Assembly (NCBI GenBank): GCA_029009115.1
Contig: JAQXJU010000045.1
Location: forward strand, 1 to 58,860
Reading direction: 5' to 3'
Source of the DNA: Bacteroidales bacterium
Lineage (GTDB): Bacteria; Bacteroidota; Bacteroidia; Bacteroidales; UBA932
DNA: 58,860 nucleotides
A program made the position numbers and the translations under genes. This document shows, one piece after another, positions 8,253-16,226 of the stretch. The first letter of the stretch is position 1, and each line of letters opens with the position of its first letter. Below the pieces are notes generated by a model. That model was not told the DNA's origin. It made no database searches and saw nothing but the letters and a program-made list of their open reading frames with translations.

Positions 8253-8977
8253 CAGAGGGTCTTTAGCAAATAAACGGACTGAACGGCGAGCAGGGCGGCA
8301 GTTTCGGTCCGCAGGCGCGACTGTCCGAGATGCACGGGGATAAAGCCCGCCTCAAGCGCTGCCTTCAACTCGCCGGGCGAGAAGTCCCCCTCGGGACCTA
8401 TGAGAACGGTGTAATCGGCAGGGCCTTCCCAACCACGTATGGTCTCGGCTATCGACATTCGGGGATGCCTCTCGTCTTCGAAGCAGCAGGCAATCAGCCT
8501 CAGAGACCCGGGGTCGGCCCCCTTAATGAGTTCCTTCACACTGGCGGCTTCCTCTATTACAGGGAGGGCGCCTTTGAGCGATTGCTTGGTCGCGCTCAGA
8601 GCCAGCTTGCGTATCCGCTCAGTTTTCAGGACCTTACGCTCGGAATGCTCGCCTATTACGGGAGAAATCACATCCACACCTATCTCTGTGGCCTTTTCGG
8701 TGAACCACTCGAAGCGGTCGATGTTTTTGGTGGGGCATACGGCCATCCTTAGCTTGTAGGGGTGGCTTCCCCAGGAGGGAGTTTTATGAAGAATAGTGGC
8801 GACGGCTCTTTTGGGCGAGGCTTCCACGAGGCGGCAGTGATACAGATTCCCCTTGCCGTCGATAATGTCAATCTCGTCCGAGGGCTTGTGCCTCAAGACA
8901 CGGACGCAGTGCAAAGATTCGTCCTCACCCAGACAGCAGAGACCTTCTTCAATATGGTCGCTGTAGAAGAGTTCCAT
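8252..8977 (-). CDS. rsmE: 16S rRNA (uracil-1498 N3) methyltransferase
   Basis: 241 residues, the family length. N-terminal PUA-like region, then the knotted SPOUT methyltransferase core. Diagnostic motifs: IEQW-equivalent FTEKATEIGV (~90), LIGPEGDFSPGEL (~193-205) and LGQSRLRTETAAL (~218-230), which form the SAM-binding knot. It methylates U1498 of 16S rRNA in the mature 30S subunit. It lies between tsaC and the symporter in a packed operon; three bases separate it from tsaC. Confidence 0.93.
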   Translation of the reverse strand: MELFYSDHIEEGLCCLGEDESLHCVRVLRHKPSDEIDIIDGKGNLYHCRLVEASPKRAVATILHKTPSWGSHPYKLRMAVCPTKNIDRFEWFTEKATEIGVDVISPVIGEHSERKVLKTERIRKLALSATKQSLKGALPVIEEAASVKELIKGADPGSLRLIACCFEDERHPRMSIAETIRGWEGPADYTVLIGPEGDFSPGELKAALEAGFIPVHLGQSRLRTETAALLAVQSVYLLKTL

Positions 8978-8980
8978 CCG

Positions 8981-9550
8981 TTATTTGCGTATGATTTCGA
9001 TTTCTCCGCGCAGACCTACTTTCAGAATCTGCGAGGCCTTGCCTGTGGAATCCTTGGCAAAACGCCCCGGGACCACAAAGTCAACGGCGCTGCGTATTTC
9101 GTCGCTCACATCCTGGAGCATTTTCGCTGAAGGCTCTCCCGAGATGTTGGCAGAGGTGCTGACCAGAGGCTTGCGGAACTTGTGAAGGAGGGTCTGGCAG
9201 AACTCGTGGGAAGGGATGCGTATCCCAACCGAAGAGTCCTCGGCCATAACATTGGGTGCAAGACCCTGTCCCTCAGGGTATATGATGGTCATAGGCACGT
9301 CGTTGACCTCTATAAGGTCTATTGCAATGGGAGGAATTTCCTTGACATAACGGGCCACCATATCAAGATTCTCGGCAAGCACTACCAGGGCCTTGGCTTC
9401 GCAGCGTTTCTTAATCTCATACACCCTTGCGACTGCCTTTTCATTTGTGGCATCGCAGCCCAGTCCCCAGATGGTATCGGTAGGGTAGAGTATAACTCCT
9501 CCCTTGCGCAGAACTTCCAGTGCGCCCTGAATTACTTCTTCGTCTTTCAT
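8981..9550 (-). CDS. tsaC: L-threonylcarbamoyladenylate synthase (YrdC/Sua5 family)
   Basis: 189 residues, the short TsaC-type form without the Sua5 C-terminal domain. It makes threonylcarbamoyl-AMP from Thr, bicarbonate and ATP for the t6A37 modification of tRNA. Seen: LYPTDTIWGLGCDA (~21-34), the KxR-type stretch IKKRCEAKALVVL (~47-59), VGIRIPSH, and STSANISGEPSA (~132-143). The cluster with rsmE and mutL is a housekeeping group. Its ATG overlaps the rhomboid stop by four bases? In fact the rhomboid gene ends at 9547, inside the tsaC start (ATGA), pointing to coupling. Confidence 0.93.
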   Translation of the reverse strand: MKDEEVIQGALEVLRKGGVILYPTDTIWGLGCDATNEKAVARVYEIKKRCEAKALVVLAENLDMVARYVKEIPPIAIDLIEVNDVPMTIIYPEGQGLAPNVMAEDSSVGIRIPSHEFCQTLLHKFRKPLVSTSANISGEPSAKMLQDVSDEIRSAVDFVVPGRFAKDSTGKASQILKVGLRGEIEIIRK

Positions 9551-10227
9551 AGATTCTCTCTGTCAAACAGATTTCCCTTTTTTCTCCAGTAGCGTATCAT
9601 AAGATAGCCGATGAGCATACCTCCAAGATGTGCGAAATGCGCAACTCCGTCGCTGGTCCCCGAGATTCCAGTAAGCAGTTCAATGCCCACGAACACCAGA
9701 ACCATAGTCTTAGCCTTGAGGGTGACAGGCGGGAAGATGAGGGTAAGCCTCGAATCGGGGAAGAGCATGGCGTATCCGAGAAGTATGCCATAGATGGCTC
9801 CCGATGCGCCCACGGTGGGGGTCATCTTCAGCTGCATATAAGATTCGACAGCCTTGCGTGAACCTTCGGCAACGTCATTTATCATAGCCTGTGCCTGAAG
9901 TGCTTCGACTCCTGTGTGGAGAGCGGCGGCGCCTAGCCCGCAGATAAAGTAGAACAGCAGGAACTTCCTTTCTCCGATAACCCTCTCAACCACACTTCCG
10001 AAGATGTACAGGGTGTACATATTGAAGAAGATGTGCCAGAAGTTCCCGTGCATAAACATATGGGTTACAATCTGCCACCAGTGAAAGTACGGCGACTTTG
10101 GATAGAACAAGGCAAAGTTCTCGATCATAAACCCCTTGTTAATCAGGGTTGCGACGAAAACTATCAGGTTGATTATTATTATGTTCCTTGTAACCCTGGG
10201 GGTCGAACTGATATAGGATGACTGCAT
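9547..10227 (-). CDS. Rhomboid-family intramembrane serine protease
   Basis: 226 residues with six or so membrane helices. The catalytic dyad is visible: Ser142 in GASGAIYG and His200 in HFAHLGG; the WR-like motif and HMFMHGNFWHIFFNMYTLYIFG (~56-77) match rhomboid helix 2. It cleaves membrane proteins within the bilayer. Placement directly after mutL is common for Bacteroidota rhomboids. The insert of ~25 residues before the catalytic Ser (VEALQAQAMINDV...) is also seen in relatives. Substrate unknown. Three bases separate it from mutL. Confidence 0.93.
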   Translation of the reverse strand: MQSSYISSTPRVTRNIIIINLIVFVATLINKGFMIENFALFYPKSPYFHWWQIVTHMFMHGNFWHIFFNMYTLYIFGSVVERVIGERKFLLFYFICGLGAAALHTGVEALQAQAMINDVAEGSRKAVESYMQLKMTPTVGASGAIYGILLGYAMLFPDSRLTLIFPPVTLKAKTMVLVFVGIELLTGISGTSDGVAHFAHLGGMLIGYLMIRYWRKKGNLFDRENL

Positions 10228-10230
10228 TTG

Positions 10231-12036
10231 TCAGAAAAGTTTTTCTATGTCTTCCGGGAGAAGCCTTGCGATGATTCTCCGGCCGTTTGGCGTAAATTCG
10301 GCGTTCTCACTTGCAAAAAGTGTGTCAACTAGTTCCCTCGCCTGTGCGGGACTGCTGACCTTGTCTGCCGACACTGCTCCGAGCGTTGCGAACTTCGAGG
10401 CCATCTCGCTGGTCATCAGTTCTTTGAGCCCGGTATGGTCTTCAGATAGAATGAGGGTCAGATTAGAAATCATCTCCTCTACCTTGCCTTCTTCGCAGGA
10501 ATACCCTTCTGGCACTCCCTCGACCACCACCGTGTCGTCGCCTTCGGGGCTTATCTCAAAGCCCAGCGACTGAAGGAGTCCGGCATTGTCGTCGAAGAGC
10601 ATCCTCTGCGCCACGTTCAGACGGACGTGCACGGGGAAGATGGCCCTTTGGGTGATGTGAGTTTCGCTGGAGAGTGTCCTCAGGGTCTTTTCGTAGATTA
10701 TCCTTTCAAGGGCTCTGCGGATGTGGACAAGCATCAGGCCTGAGGAAGAGGGAAAGACTATGTACTTCCCGCCAAGTACCGAGTATTCGATCTTTGGAAG
10801 TTCTCTCTCCTCGAACAGTACTCCGTAATCTTCCTTCTTTGTCTCTCCCCGGTAAGAAGGGACGCTTCCGCTGTGGCTCACCGGCTCAAAATCTGAAACT
10901 GATTCGCCTATGGCTGCAAAAGGGTCGTAAGAGGGGTCGAAGGCCGGTCCCGGGTTCTCAGGCACGGGTTTGAACTGCTGGAACGACCCGCTGAAGGAAG
11001 CTATTTCAACGGCTCCCTCGCGGTCGAAATCTATACTGGCTCCCAGGCAGTTGCGCCCAAGGGTCTCGCGGACGCTGGCATAGAGAATCTGAAACAGAAT
11101 CTGCTCATCCTCGAACTTGACTTCGGTCTTGGTCGGATGGATATTGACATCCACCGAATGGGGGTCGGTCTCAAGAAAGATGAAGTACGACGGGGTCAGC
11201 CCCTCGGGGAGCATCTCCTCATAGGCCTTCATCACGGCCTTGTGCAGATATGCGCTCTTGAAAAAGCGTCCGTTGACAAAGAAATACTGGTTGCCCAGGG
11301 TTTTCTTTGCGCTTTGCGGACGTCCGACAAAGCCTCTCAGAGTTACGGCAGAGGTCGTGGACTCAAGGTCAACCACATCTCCTACCACATTGGTTCCGAG
11401 AAGGTCGAGTATGCGGAATTTCAGAGAGTTGGCCTTTCTTAACACGAAAACGTCGCGGCCGTTGTGGCTCAGCGAAAACCCTATTTCAGGATTGATGAGG
11501 GCTATCCTGGTGAATTCCTCGACTATGTGCCTGAACTCTACATTGTCCGATTTCAGGAATTTTCTGCGCGCCGGCGTGTTGTAGAAGAGGTTTCTGACTG
11601 CGAAATTCGAACCTGCGGGTCCGGCGCAAAGCGAACTCTCGATACGGCCTCCATCGCCGATGCGAACCTCGGTGCAGACCTCGTCTGTGCTCCTTCGGGT
11701 CTTGAGGCTTATTTCAGATACGGCGGCTATCGAGGCCAGTGCCTCGCCCCTGAATCCGTAGGTCAGTATGGCGCCCAGGTCCTCGGCCGAGGCAATCTTG
11801 GAAGTGGCGTGCCTCTCGAAGCACAGAAGGGCATCTTCGGGGCTCATCCCGCAACCGTTGTCTATTACCTGGATGAGGGTGCGCCCGGAGTCGGCAATAA
11901 CCACGGAAACTTGCGTAGCTCCGGCATCGACGGCATTCTCGACGAGTTCTTTTACTACAGAGGAGGGTCTCTGGACCACCTCTCCCGCGGCTATCATATT
12001 GGCGATGCCGGGAGGAAGAACCTGCAGCTTACCCAT
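10231..12036 (-). CDS. mutL: DNA mismatch repair protein MutL, with altered endonuclease motif
   Basis: 601 residues, near the usual length. The N-terminal GHKL ATPase is intact: IAAGEVVQRPSSVVKELVENAVDAGA (~16-40, catalytic Glu in the ELVEN helix), DNGCGM (~59-64), ATSKI and GFRGEALASI (~92-103), then the transducer domain ending ~330. After a linker the C-terminal dimerisation domain starts ~430. Most endonuclease-type MutL proteins, including Bacteroides forms as I recall them (GLM.IDQHRAH), carry a metal-binding DQHA(x)2E motif there; here the same place reads GLMLVHIRRALERIIYE, so Asp and both His are replaced. Repair ATPase function looks preserved, nicking doubtful. The start overlaps the stop of the small upstream gene (TAATG). 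Confidence 0.94.
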   Translation of the reverse strand: MGKLQVLPPGIANMIAAGEVVQRPSSVVKELVENAVDAGATQVSVVIADSGRTLIQVIDNGCGMSPEDALLCFERHATSKIASAEDLGAILTYGFRGEALASIAAVSEISLKTRRSTDEVCTEVRIGDGGRIESSLCAGPAGSNFAVRNLFYNTPARRKFLKSDNVEFRHIVEEFTRIALINPEIGFSLSHNGRDVFVLRKANSLKFRILDLLGTNVVGDVVDLESTTSAVTLRGFVGRPQSAKKTLGNQYFFVNGRFFKSAYLHKAVMKAYEEMLPEGLTPSYFIFLETDPHSVDVNIHPTKTEVKFEDEQILFQILYASVRETLGRNCLGASIDFDREGAVEIASFSGSFQQFKPVPENPGPAFDPSYDPFAAIGESVSDFEPVSHSGSVPSYRGETKKEDYGVLFEERELPKIEYSVLGGKYIVFPSSSGLMLVHIRRALERIIYEKTLRTLSSETHITQRAIFPVHVRLNVAQRMLFDDNAGLLQSLGFEISPEGDDTVVVEGVPEGYSCEEGKVEEMISNLTLILSEDHTGLKELMTSEMASKFATLGAVSADKVSSPAQARELVDTLFASENAEFTPNGRRIIARLLPEDIEKLF

Positions 12037-12335
12037 TACAGCAGAGAATAGAACTTTGCTATGCCGAAAAGCAGGGCCGCGACGAGCAGCAGGGCAACCA
12101 GACCTATGATGTTTGAAAGCTTTCCGGAGTGGCTGCGTGTACGCTGGTAGTTGCCGTCGCGGAAGGCTCCCTTGATGTATGAGCCGGGGACATAGCTGTC
12201 CTTGCCGCCAGCGTCGATGCTTCCGTCCACGTGGCCGAACATACGCTTGCGTTCCTCTTTCTCTTTATCGAAATAAATCGGCTTATAGTCAAACACTTTG
12301 TGTTCCTGCTCACCGAAGAAATTGAAAATTCCCAT
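12036..12335 (-). CDS. Small conserved protein with C-terminal membrane anchor
   Basis: 99 residues from the ATG at 12335. The soluble N-terminal part (MGIFNFFGEQEHKVFDYKP, then a charged KEKEERKR helix) is followed by a single C-terminal hydrophobic span (NIIGLVALLLVAALLFGIA, ~75-94). I know similar small proteins beside mutL in other Bacteroidota, but no function. It is the first gene of the minus operon, with a -7 box only eight bases before the start. The longer frame reaching to 12521 is not used: it would run through the divergent promoter region. Confidence 0.7.
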   Translation of the reverse strand: MGIFNFFGEQEHKVFDYKPIYFDKEKEERKRMFGHVDGSIDAGGKDSYVPGSYIKGAFRDGNYQRTRSHSGKLSNIIGLVALLLVAALLFGIAKFYSLL

Positions 12336-12343
12336 AACAATTG

Positions 12344-12351
12344 CAAAATTA
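12344..12351 (-). promoter_or_regulatory. -7 box (TAATTTTG, minus) of the small protein-mutL operon
   Basis: A TAnnTTTG match on the minus strand eight bases before the ATG at 12335. It forms an imperfect inverted repeat with the plus-strand box at 12356-12363, four bases away, so the two divergent promoters are back to back. No clear -33 TTG on this strand. Confidence 0.45.
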
Positions 12352-12355
12352 TGAA

Positions 12356-12363
12356 TAAATTTG
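12356..12363 (+). promoter_or_regulatory. -7 box (TAAATTTG, plus) of the AspT-type transporter
   Basis: Full TAnnTTTG match ending five bases before the ATG at 12369. It favours that ATG over the one at 12351, which would overlap the box, and implies a leaderless or near-leaderless mRNA. Confidence 0.45.
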
Positions 12364-12368
12364 CACCT

Positions 12369-14057
12369 ATGAAAGAATTGTTCATAGGAACAGGAATAGC
12401 ACACAGTATCCTGCTCTTCTCGGTAGTGATTGCCACCGGCCTGTATCTCGGCCGCTTCAAGGTAAAAGGGGTTTCGATAGGCTCCACATGGATTCTCTTT
12501 CTCGGTATTCTCCTGAGCCACTTTGGTTTAAGAGCAGACCCCACCGTTCTCTCCTTTATGAAGGACTTCGGTCTGATTCTTTTCGTTTTTTCCATAGGAA
12601 TCCAGGTCGGTCCCGGATTCTTCCAGTCATTCAGGTCCGGAGGAGTCAAGCTGAACCTGCTTGCCGGACTGCTCGTTCTGCTCGCCGTGCTCGTCACGGT
12701 CTCAATTCACCTTGTGACGGGTGAGAGTCTCGAAACTATGGTCGGCGTGATGTCAGGTGCCGTAACCAATACCCCCGGGCTCGGTGCTGCCCAGCAGACT
12801 TTGTCCGAGGCCAGACTCTCCGGAGGCTACAGCCCCGAGGTCGCCCAGCTCGACGCAGCGGCACTCGCATCGTCTTATGCGGTGGCGTATCCTCTGGGCG
12901 TGCTCGCAGTGATTATGCTTATGATGCTTTTCAAGGGAGTCTTCCGCATCGACCTCAAGAAAGAGAAGGCCCAGCTCGACAGAGAAGACCCTTCGGCATC
13001 CTCAGCCGCCCGACGTATGCACTGCGAGGTTGAGAATCCCGCCATATTCGGAAAGACGGTCGCTGAAGTTATGAAGGGGCACGAAGGAAAGTTTGTCATT
13101 TCGCGCATAATGAGAAACGGAAAAATCTCAATCCCGGGAGCCGACACCCTTCTTGAGCAGGGAGACAAGCTTCTTCTTGTAACCTCCCAGGACCAGGTTG
13201 ACGAGCTCCGCATCGTCTTCGGCGAAGAGATTCCCATGCATCTGGCAGACTGGGTTCATCAAGACGAACACCTTGTAATCAAGAAGATTACCGTAACAAA
13301 ACCCAGCGTGAACGGGAAGATGGTCAGGGAACTGAACCTGCGCGCCACCTACGGTATCCAGATTACCAGAGTCAACCGTTCGGGCGTTGACCTGGTGGCC
13401 CGTCCCAATCTCATACTCCAGCTTGGTGACATACTTCAGGTGGTCGGTACCGAAGCCTCCATAAAGGAGGCGGCCGATGCAGTGGGAAACCAGCCCGCCA
13501 GACTCAACAAGCCCAATCTCATTCCCATTTTCCTCGGTATAGCTATAGGCATCATTTTCGGCAGCCTTCCCATACGCTTCCCCGGAATACCCCAGCCCGT
13601 CAAGCTCGGTCTCGCAGGGGGTCCGCTCATCATCGCCATCCTGCTCGGGCACTTTGGCCCACGCTGGAAGATTATCACCTACTCCACCTCCAGCGCCAAC
13701 CTTATGATGCGTGAGATAGGCATAAGTTTCTTCCTTGCGGCAGTCGGTCTGGGAGCCGGAGAGTCGTTCGTGGCTTCGCTGCTTGCCGGAGGATGGTGGT
13801 GGATACTTTACGGATTCCTGATTACCGTCATTCCCGTACTTACGGTAATGCTTGTCTCAAGGCTGGTTTTCAAGCTGAACTTCTATCAGATATGCGGACT
13901 GGTATGCGGCGCGACTACAGACCCCGCAGCCCTCGCCTTTGCCCAGGATGCATACGGAACAGACTATCCTTCAGTTAACTACGCGACCGTTTATCCTCTG
14001 ACTATGTTCCTCAGGGTGCTTGTGGCCCAGATACTTATACTGTTCGCAGTCGCCTGA
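12369..14057 (+). CDS. AspT/YidE-type transporter with two RCK-C (TrkA-C) domains
   Basis: 562 residues. Two halves of about five membrane helices (residues ~5-190 and ~370-560) flank a soluble middle of two RCK/TrkA-C domains (~215-290 and ~300-370), the layout of the aspartate:alanine exchanger (AspT) and E. coli YidE/YbjL. Repeated half-signatures are visible: GVMSGAVTNTPGLGAAQQ (~130) and GLVCGATTDPAALAFAQ (~515), the duplicated transport motif. An IHP such as an amino or dicarboxylic acid exchange is possible, but the substrate cannot be inferred. Starts at 12351 or 12369 are both in frame; the promoter box supports 12369. Divergent from the mutL operon. Confidence 0.85.
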   Translation: MKELFIGTGIAHSILLFSVVIATGLYLGRFKVKGVSIGSTWILFLGILLSHFGLRADPTVLSFMKDFGLILFVFSIGIQVGPGFFQSFRSGGVKLNLLAGLLVLLAVLVTVSIHLVTGESLETMVGVMSGAVTNTPGLGAAQQTLSEARLSGGYSPEVAQLDAAALASSYAVAYPLGVLAVIMLMMLFKGVFRIDLKKEKAQLDREDPSASSAARRMHCEVENPAIFGKTVAEVMKGHEGKFVISRIMRNGKISIPGADTLLEQGDKLLLVTSQDQVDELRIVFGEEIPMHLADWVHQDEHLVIKKITVTKPSVNGKMVRELNLRATYGIQITRVNRSGVDLVARPNLILQLGDILQVVGTEASIKEAADAVGNQPARLNKPNLIPIFLGIAIGIIFGSLPIRFPGIPQPVKLGLAGGPLIIAILLGHFGPRWKIITYSTSSANLMMREIGISFFLAAVGLGAGESFVASLLAGGWWWILYGFLITVIPVLTVMLVSRLVFKLNFYQICGLVCGATTDPAALAFAQDAYGTDYPSVNYATVYPLTMFLRVLVAQILILFAVA

Positions 14058-14084
14058 CCCGGACATAAAAGACAACTAATTAAG

Positions 14085-15680
14085 ATGAAAAGACTAAGCA
14101 TCATATCAATAGCTCTGCTTCTGCTGGCAGGATGCGGCAGCAAGAGCGATTCAGTCAAAGACCGTCTTTCGGAGTATGCCACAATTCAGCTGGGATCCTC
14201 TTTCTTTGCCGGCATTTCCGACAACGGTCTCGAGGTCCTGAATTATTTCAAGCTTGCCTCGGACGAGGTTGACAACATATACTGGAAGCAGATGTTCGGA
14301 GATAAGTCGCTGATGATGAATCTTCCCGACAAGAACCAGAGGGTATATGCAATGGTAAACTACGGACCCTGGGACAGGAACAGCGGCCAGAGTTTCGTAA
14401 GTGGCTGGGGAGAGCGTCCGCTCGGAGCTGCCTTCTATCCCGAGGATATGACCGCTGAAGAATTCGAGGCCTTCGACGACCCCGACAAGAACAGTCCCTA
14501 CACTCTCATAAGGAGAGACAGCACCGGAGCTCTCGAAACGGTATGGTACCACGAAGCCTTCGCCTCCGAGATAGCCGAAATCAACAACTATCTGCGCACG
14601 GCCGCCAACTATACAATCAAGGCCAGCGTCCGCGACTATCTCCATTCCCGAATCAAGGCTCTCGAGACCGATGACTACTACGCCAGCAACCTTGTGTGGC
14701 TCTCTATGCAGGATTCGAAGATGGACCTTATAATAGGGCCTGAAGAGACCGAGGACGACCGCCTGTACGGTACCAAGGCCTCATACGAGTCGTATGTCCT
14801 TCTGAAAGACCTCAACCTCACCTCGTCGATTGCCGGATATGCCGAGATGATTCCTTCGCTCCAGCACGACATCCCCTGTCCTGAGGAGTACAGACAGTTT
14901 ACTCCTGGTTTGAACTCGACCGTATATGCATACGATATGGTATATTGCGCGGGTAACGCCAATGCCGGAATCAAGAAGATAGCCATCAACCTTCCCTACG
15001 ATGTCCGTGTCCAGCAGGAGCAAGGAACCCGTACGGCCATCCTGAACAACATCATCAATGCCAAGTACAACAAGATAATACTACCCGCCGGCCGTCTTCT
15101 TCTCGGCAGAGACCTTACAAGATATCTCGACAACGGAGCGTTCTTCTGGAACATAGTGTTCCGTGAGATTTCGCACGGAATAGGCGTGCGCGAGACGGTC
15201 AACGGACGCGGCCCTGTCAGCGAGGCCCTCGGACAGAGCGCCCTTACCATCGAAGAAGTCAAAGGAGATGCCCTGGGGCTGTATCTGAACCTCAAGTTCA
15301 TTGCCGACGGCAATATGGATCCCCTTGTCTCGCGTGAAGATGCCATCACGACCTTTATCGTATCGACCATACGTTCTGCCCGTATGGGACAGGCAACAGC
15401 CCTCGGAAAATCAAATGTGATGCTCTACAACATCCTCAAGAACAGCGGTGCGATATATGTTGACAATAACGGCTACTACGGAATCGACTTCGCTGTTGCC
15501 GAGGCCTCGGTCAAAGACCTTATTGCAAAGATTCTGACCATACAGGCCACCGGAGACAGAGATGCCGCCGAGGCTATGATACGCGATCTGGGCGAAGTAC
15601 CCGAGTCGCTCCGCAAGGATTTTGCCGACCTCAAGAGATCGCTTATCCCTCTGGATCTGAGATTTCAGTTCAGCTGGTAG
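14085..15680 (+). CDS. M49 (dipeptidyl peptidase III-like) lipoprotein with altered HExxH motif
   Basis: 531 residues; lipobox LLAGC (Cys17). The region ~340-420 matches the zinc core of the M49-like proteins of Bacteroidota: N-I-V-F-R-E-I-S-H-G-I-G, then a TVNGRGP.SEALGQSA segment, then TIEEVKGDALGLY with the Glu ligand. The expected HExxH(G) has Arg in place of the first His (codon CGT at 15161-15163), removing a zinc ligand; the catalytic Glu, second His and downstream Glu remain. It may be a non-catalytic homologue or bind zinc differently. Downstream of the transporter by 27 bases, so perhaps co-transcribed. Ends before a terminator-like hairpin at 15707. M49 membership fairly sure; activity doubtful. 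Confidence 0.72.
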   Translation: MKRLSIISIALLLLAGCGSKSDSVKDRLSEYATIQLGSSFFAGISDNGLEVLNYFKLASDEVDNIYWKQMFGDKSLMMNLPDKNQRVYAMVNYGPWDRNSGQSFVSGWGERPLGAAFYPEDMTAEEFEAFDDPDKNSPYTLIRRDSTGALETVWYHEAFASEIAEINNYLRTAANYTIKASVRDYLHSRIKALETDDYYASNLVWLSMQDSKMDLIIGPEETEDDRLYGTKASYESYVLLKDLNLTSSIAGYAEMIPSLQHDIPCPEEYRQFTPGLNSTVYAYDMVYCAGNANAGIKKIAINLPYDVRVQQEQGTRTAILNNIINAKYNKIILPAGRLLLGRDLTRYLDNGAFFWNIVFREISHGIGVRETVNGRGPVSEALGQSALTIEEVKGDALGLYLNLKFIADGNMDPLVSREDAITTFIVSTIRSARMGQATALGKSNVMLYNILKNSGAIYVDNNGYYGIDFAVAEASVKDLIAKILTIQATGDRDAAEAMIRDLGEVPESLRKDFADLKRSLIPLDLRFQFSW

Positions 15681-15706
15681 AAAATCTTGCTCAGAGACTT
15701 CCTATT

Positions 15707-15756
15707 CCCCGTTTTTTTTGTAACTTCGCGTCGTTGTTCAAAAAACGGGGTTTTTT
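15707..15756 (+). terminator. Terminator-like hairpin enclosing a promoter box, upstream of purE
   Basis: Arms CCCCGTTTTTT (15707-15717) and AAAAAACGGGG (15740-15750) pair over 11 bases; six T residues follow (15751-15756) and purE starts two bases later. The 22-base loop holds the -7-like box at 15721-15728. A transcript from upstream would fold and may terminate here; one started in the loop lacks the left arm. Confidence 0.6.
15721..15728 (+). promoter_or_regulatory. -7-like box (TAACTTCG) of the purine operon promoter
   Basis: One base off TAnnTTTG, with a T-tract directly upstream as in the other promoters here. Start of transcription expected near 15734, giving a leader of about 25 bases. 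No -33 TTG at the usual distance. Confidence 0.4.
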
Positions 15757-15758
15757 CT

Positions 15759-16226
15759 ATGAAAGTGGCTATAATAATGGGCTCGACAAGTGACCTTGAG
15801 GTTATGTCGGCTGCATTCGCCGTTCTCGATGACTTTGGTGTTGAATACGAGAAAAGAGTAATCAGCGCACATCGCGCACCTCGTCTTCTCGCAGACTACG
15901 TCTCCTCCGCAAAAGACCGCGGAATATCGCTTATCATCGCCGGCGCCGGCGGAGCTGCACATCTTGCAGGAGTCGCCGCCGCTTACACCACCCTCCCCGT
16001 TATCGGTGTTCCCATCAGCGGCAAGGCCTTCGGCGGACTTGACGCGCTTCTGTCAATGGTTCAGATGCCTTCTGGCATACCGGTAGCCACAGTAGCGGTC
16101 AACGGTTCCAAGAACGCCGCCCTGCTTGCCCTCCAGATAGCTGCAATCAGCGACAGCGCCCTCTCGGAAAAACTGGCCTCATTCCGATTGAAGCAGACTC
16201 AGGCAATCGAAAATACCTCAATCTAA
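15759..16226 (+). CDS. purE: N5-CAIR mutase, class I PurE
   Basis: 155 residues from the ATG at 15759; the family begins MKVAIIMGSTSD, so the in-frame start further up at 15687 (inside the hairpin region) is rejected. Motifs: GSTSDLEVM (phosphate and CO2 site), the SAHR segment with the catalytic His (~42-45), GAGGAAHLAG and PVIGVPISG. It converts N5-CAIR to CAIR. A class I PurE normally needs PurK, which is not in this window. The stop is followed directly by the purL ATG, in the same reading frame. Confidence 0.95.
   Translation: MKVAIIMGSTSDLEVMSAAFAVLDDFGVEYEKRVISAHRAPRLLADYVSSAKDRGISLIIAGAGGAAHLAGVAAAYTTLPVIGVPISGKAFGGLDALLSMVQMPSGIPVATVAVNGSKNAALLALQIAAISDSALSEKLASFRLKQTQAIENTSI

Noticed and set aside
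12231..12368. Longer N-terminus for the AspT-type transporter
   Set aside because: The added residues run through the divergent promoter region and the opposite-strand small gene, and the family start fits 12369.
15681..15758. Purine (PurR-type or guanine/PRPP) riboswitch before purE
   Set aside because: The leader from the likely start is only ~25 bases, too short for a riboswitch; only the terminator-like hairpin is present.
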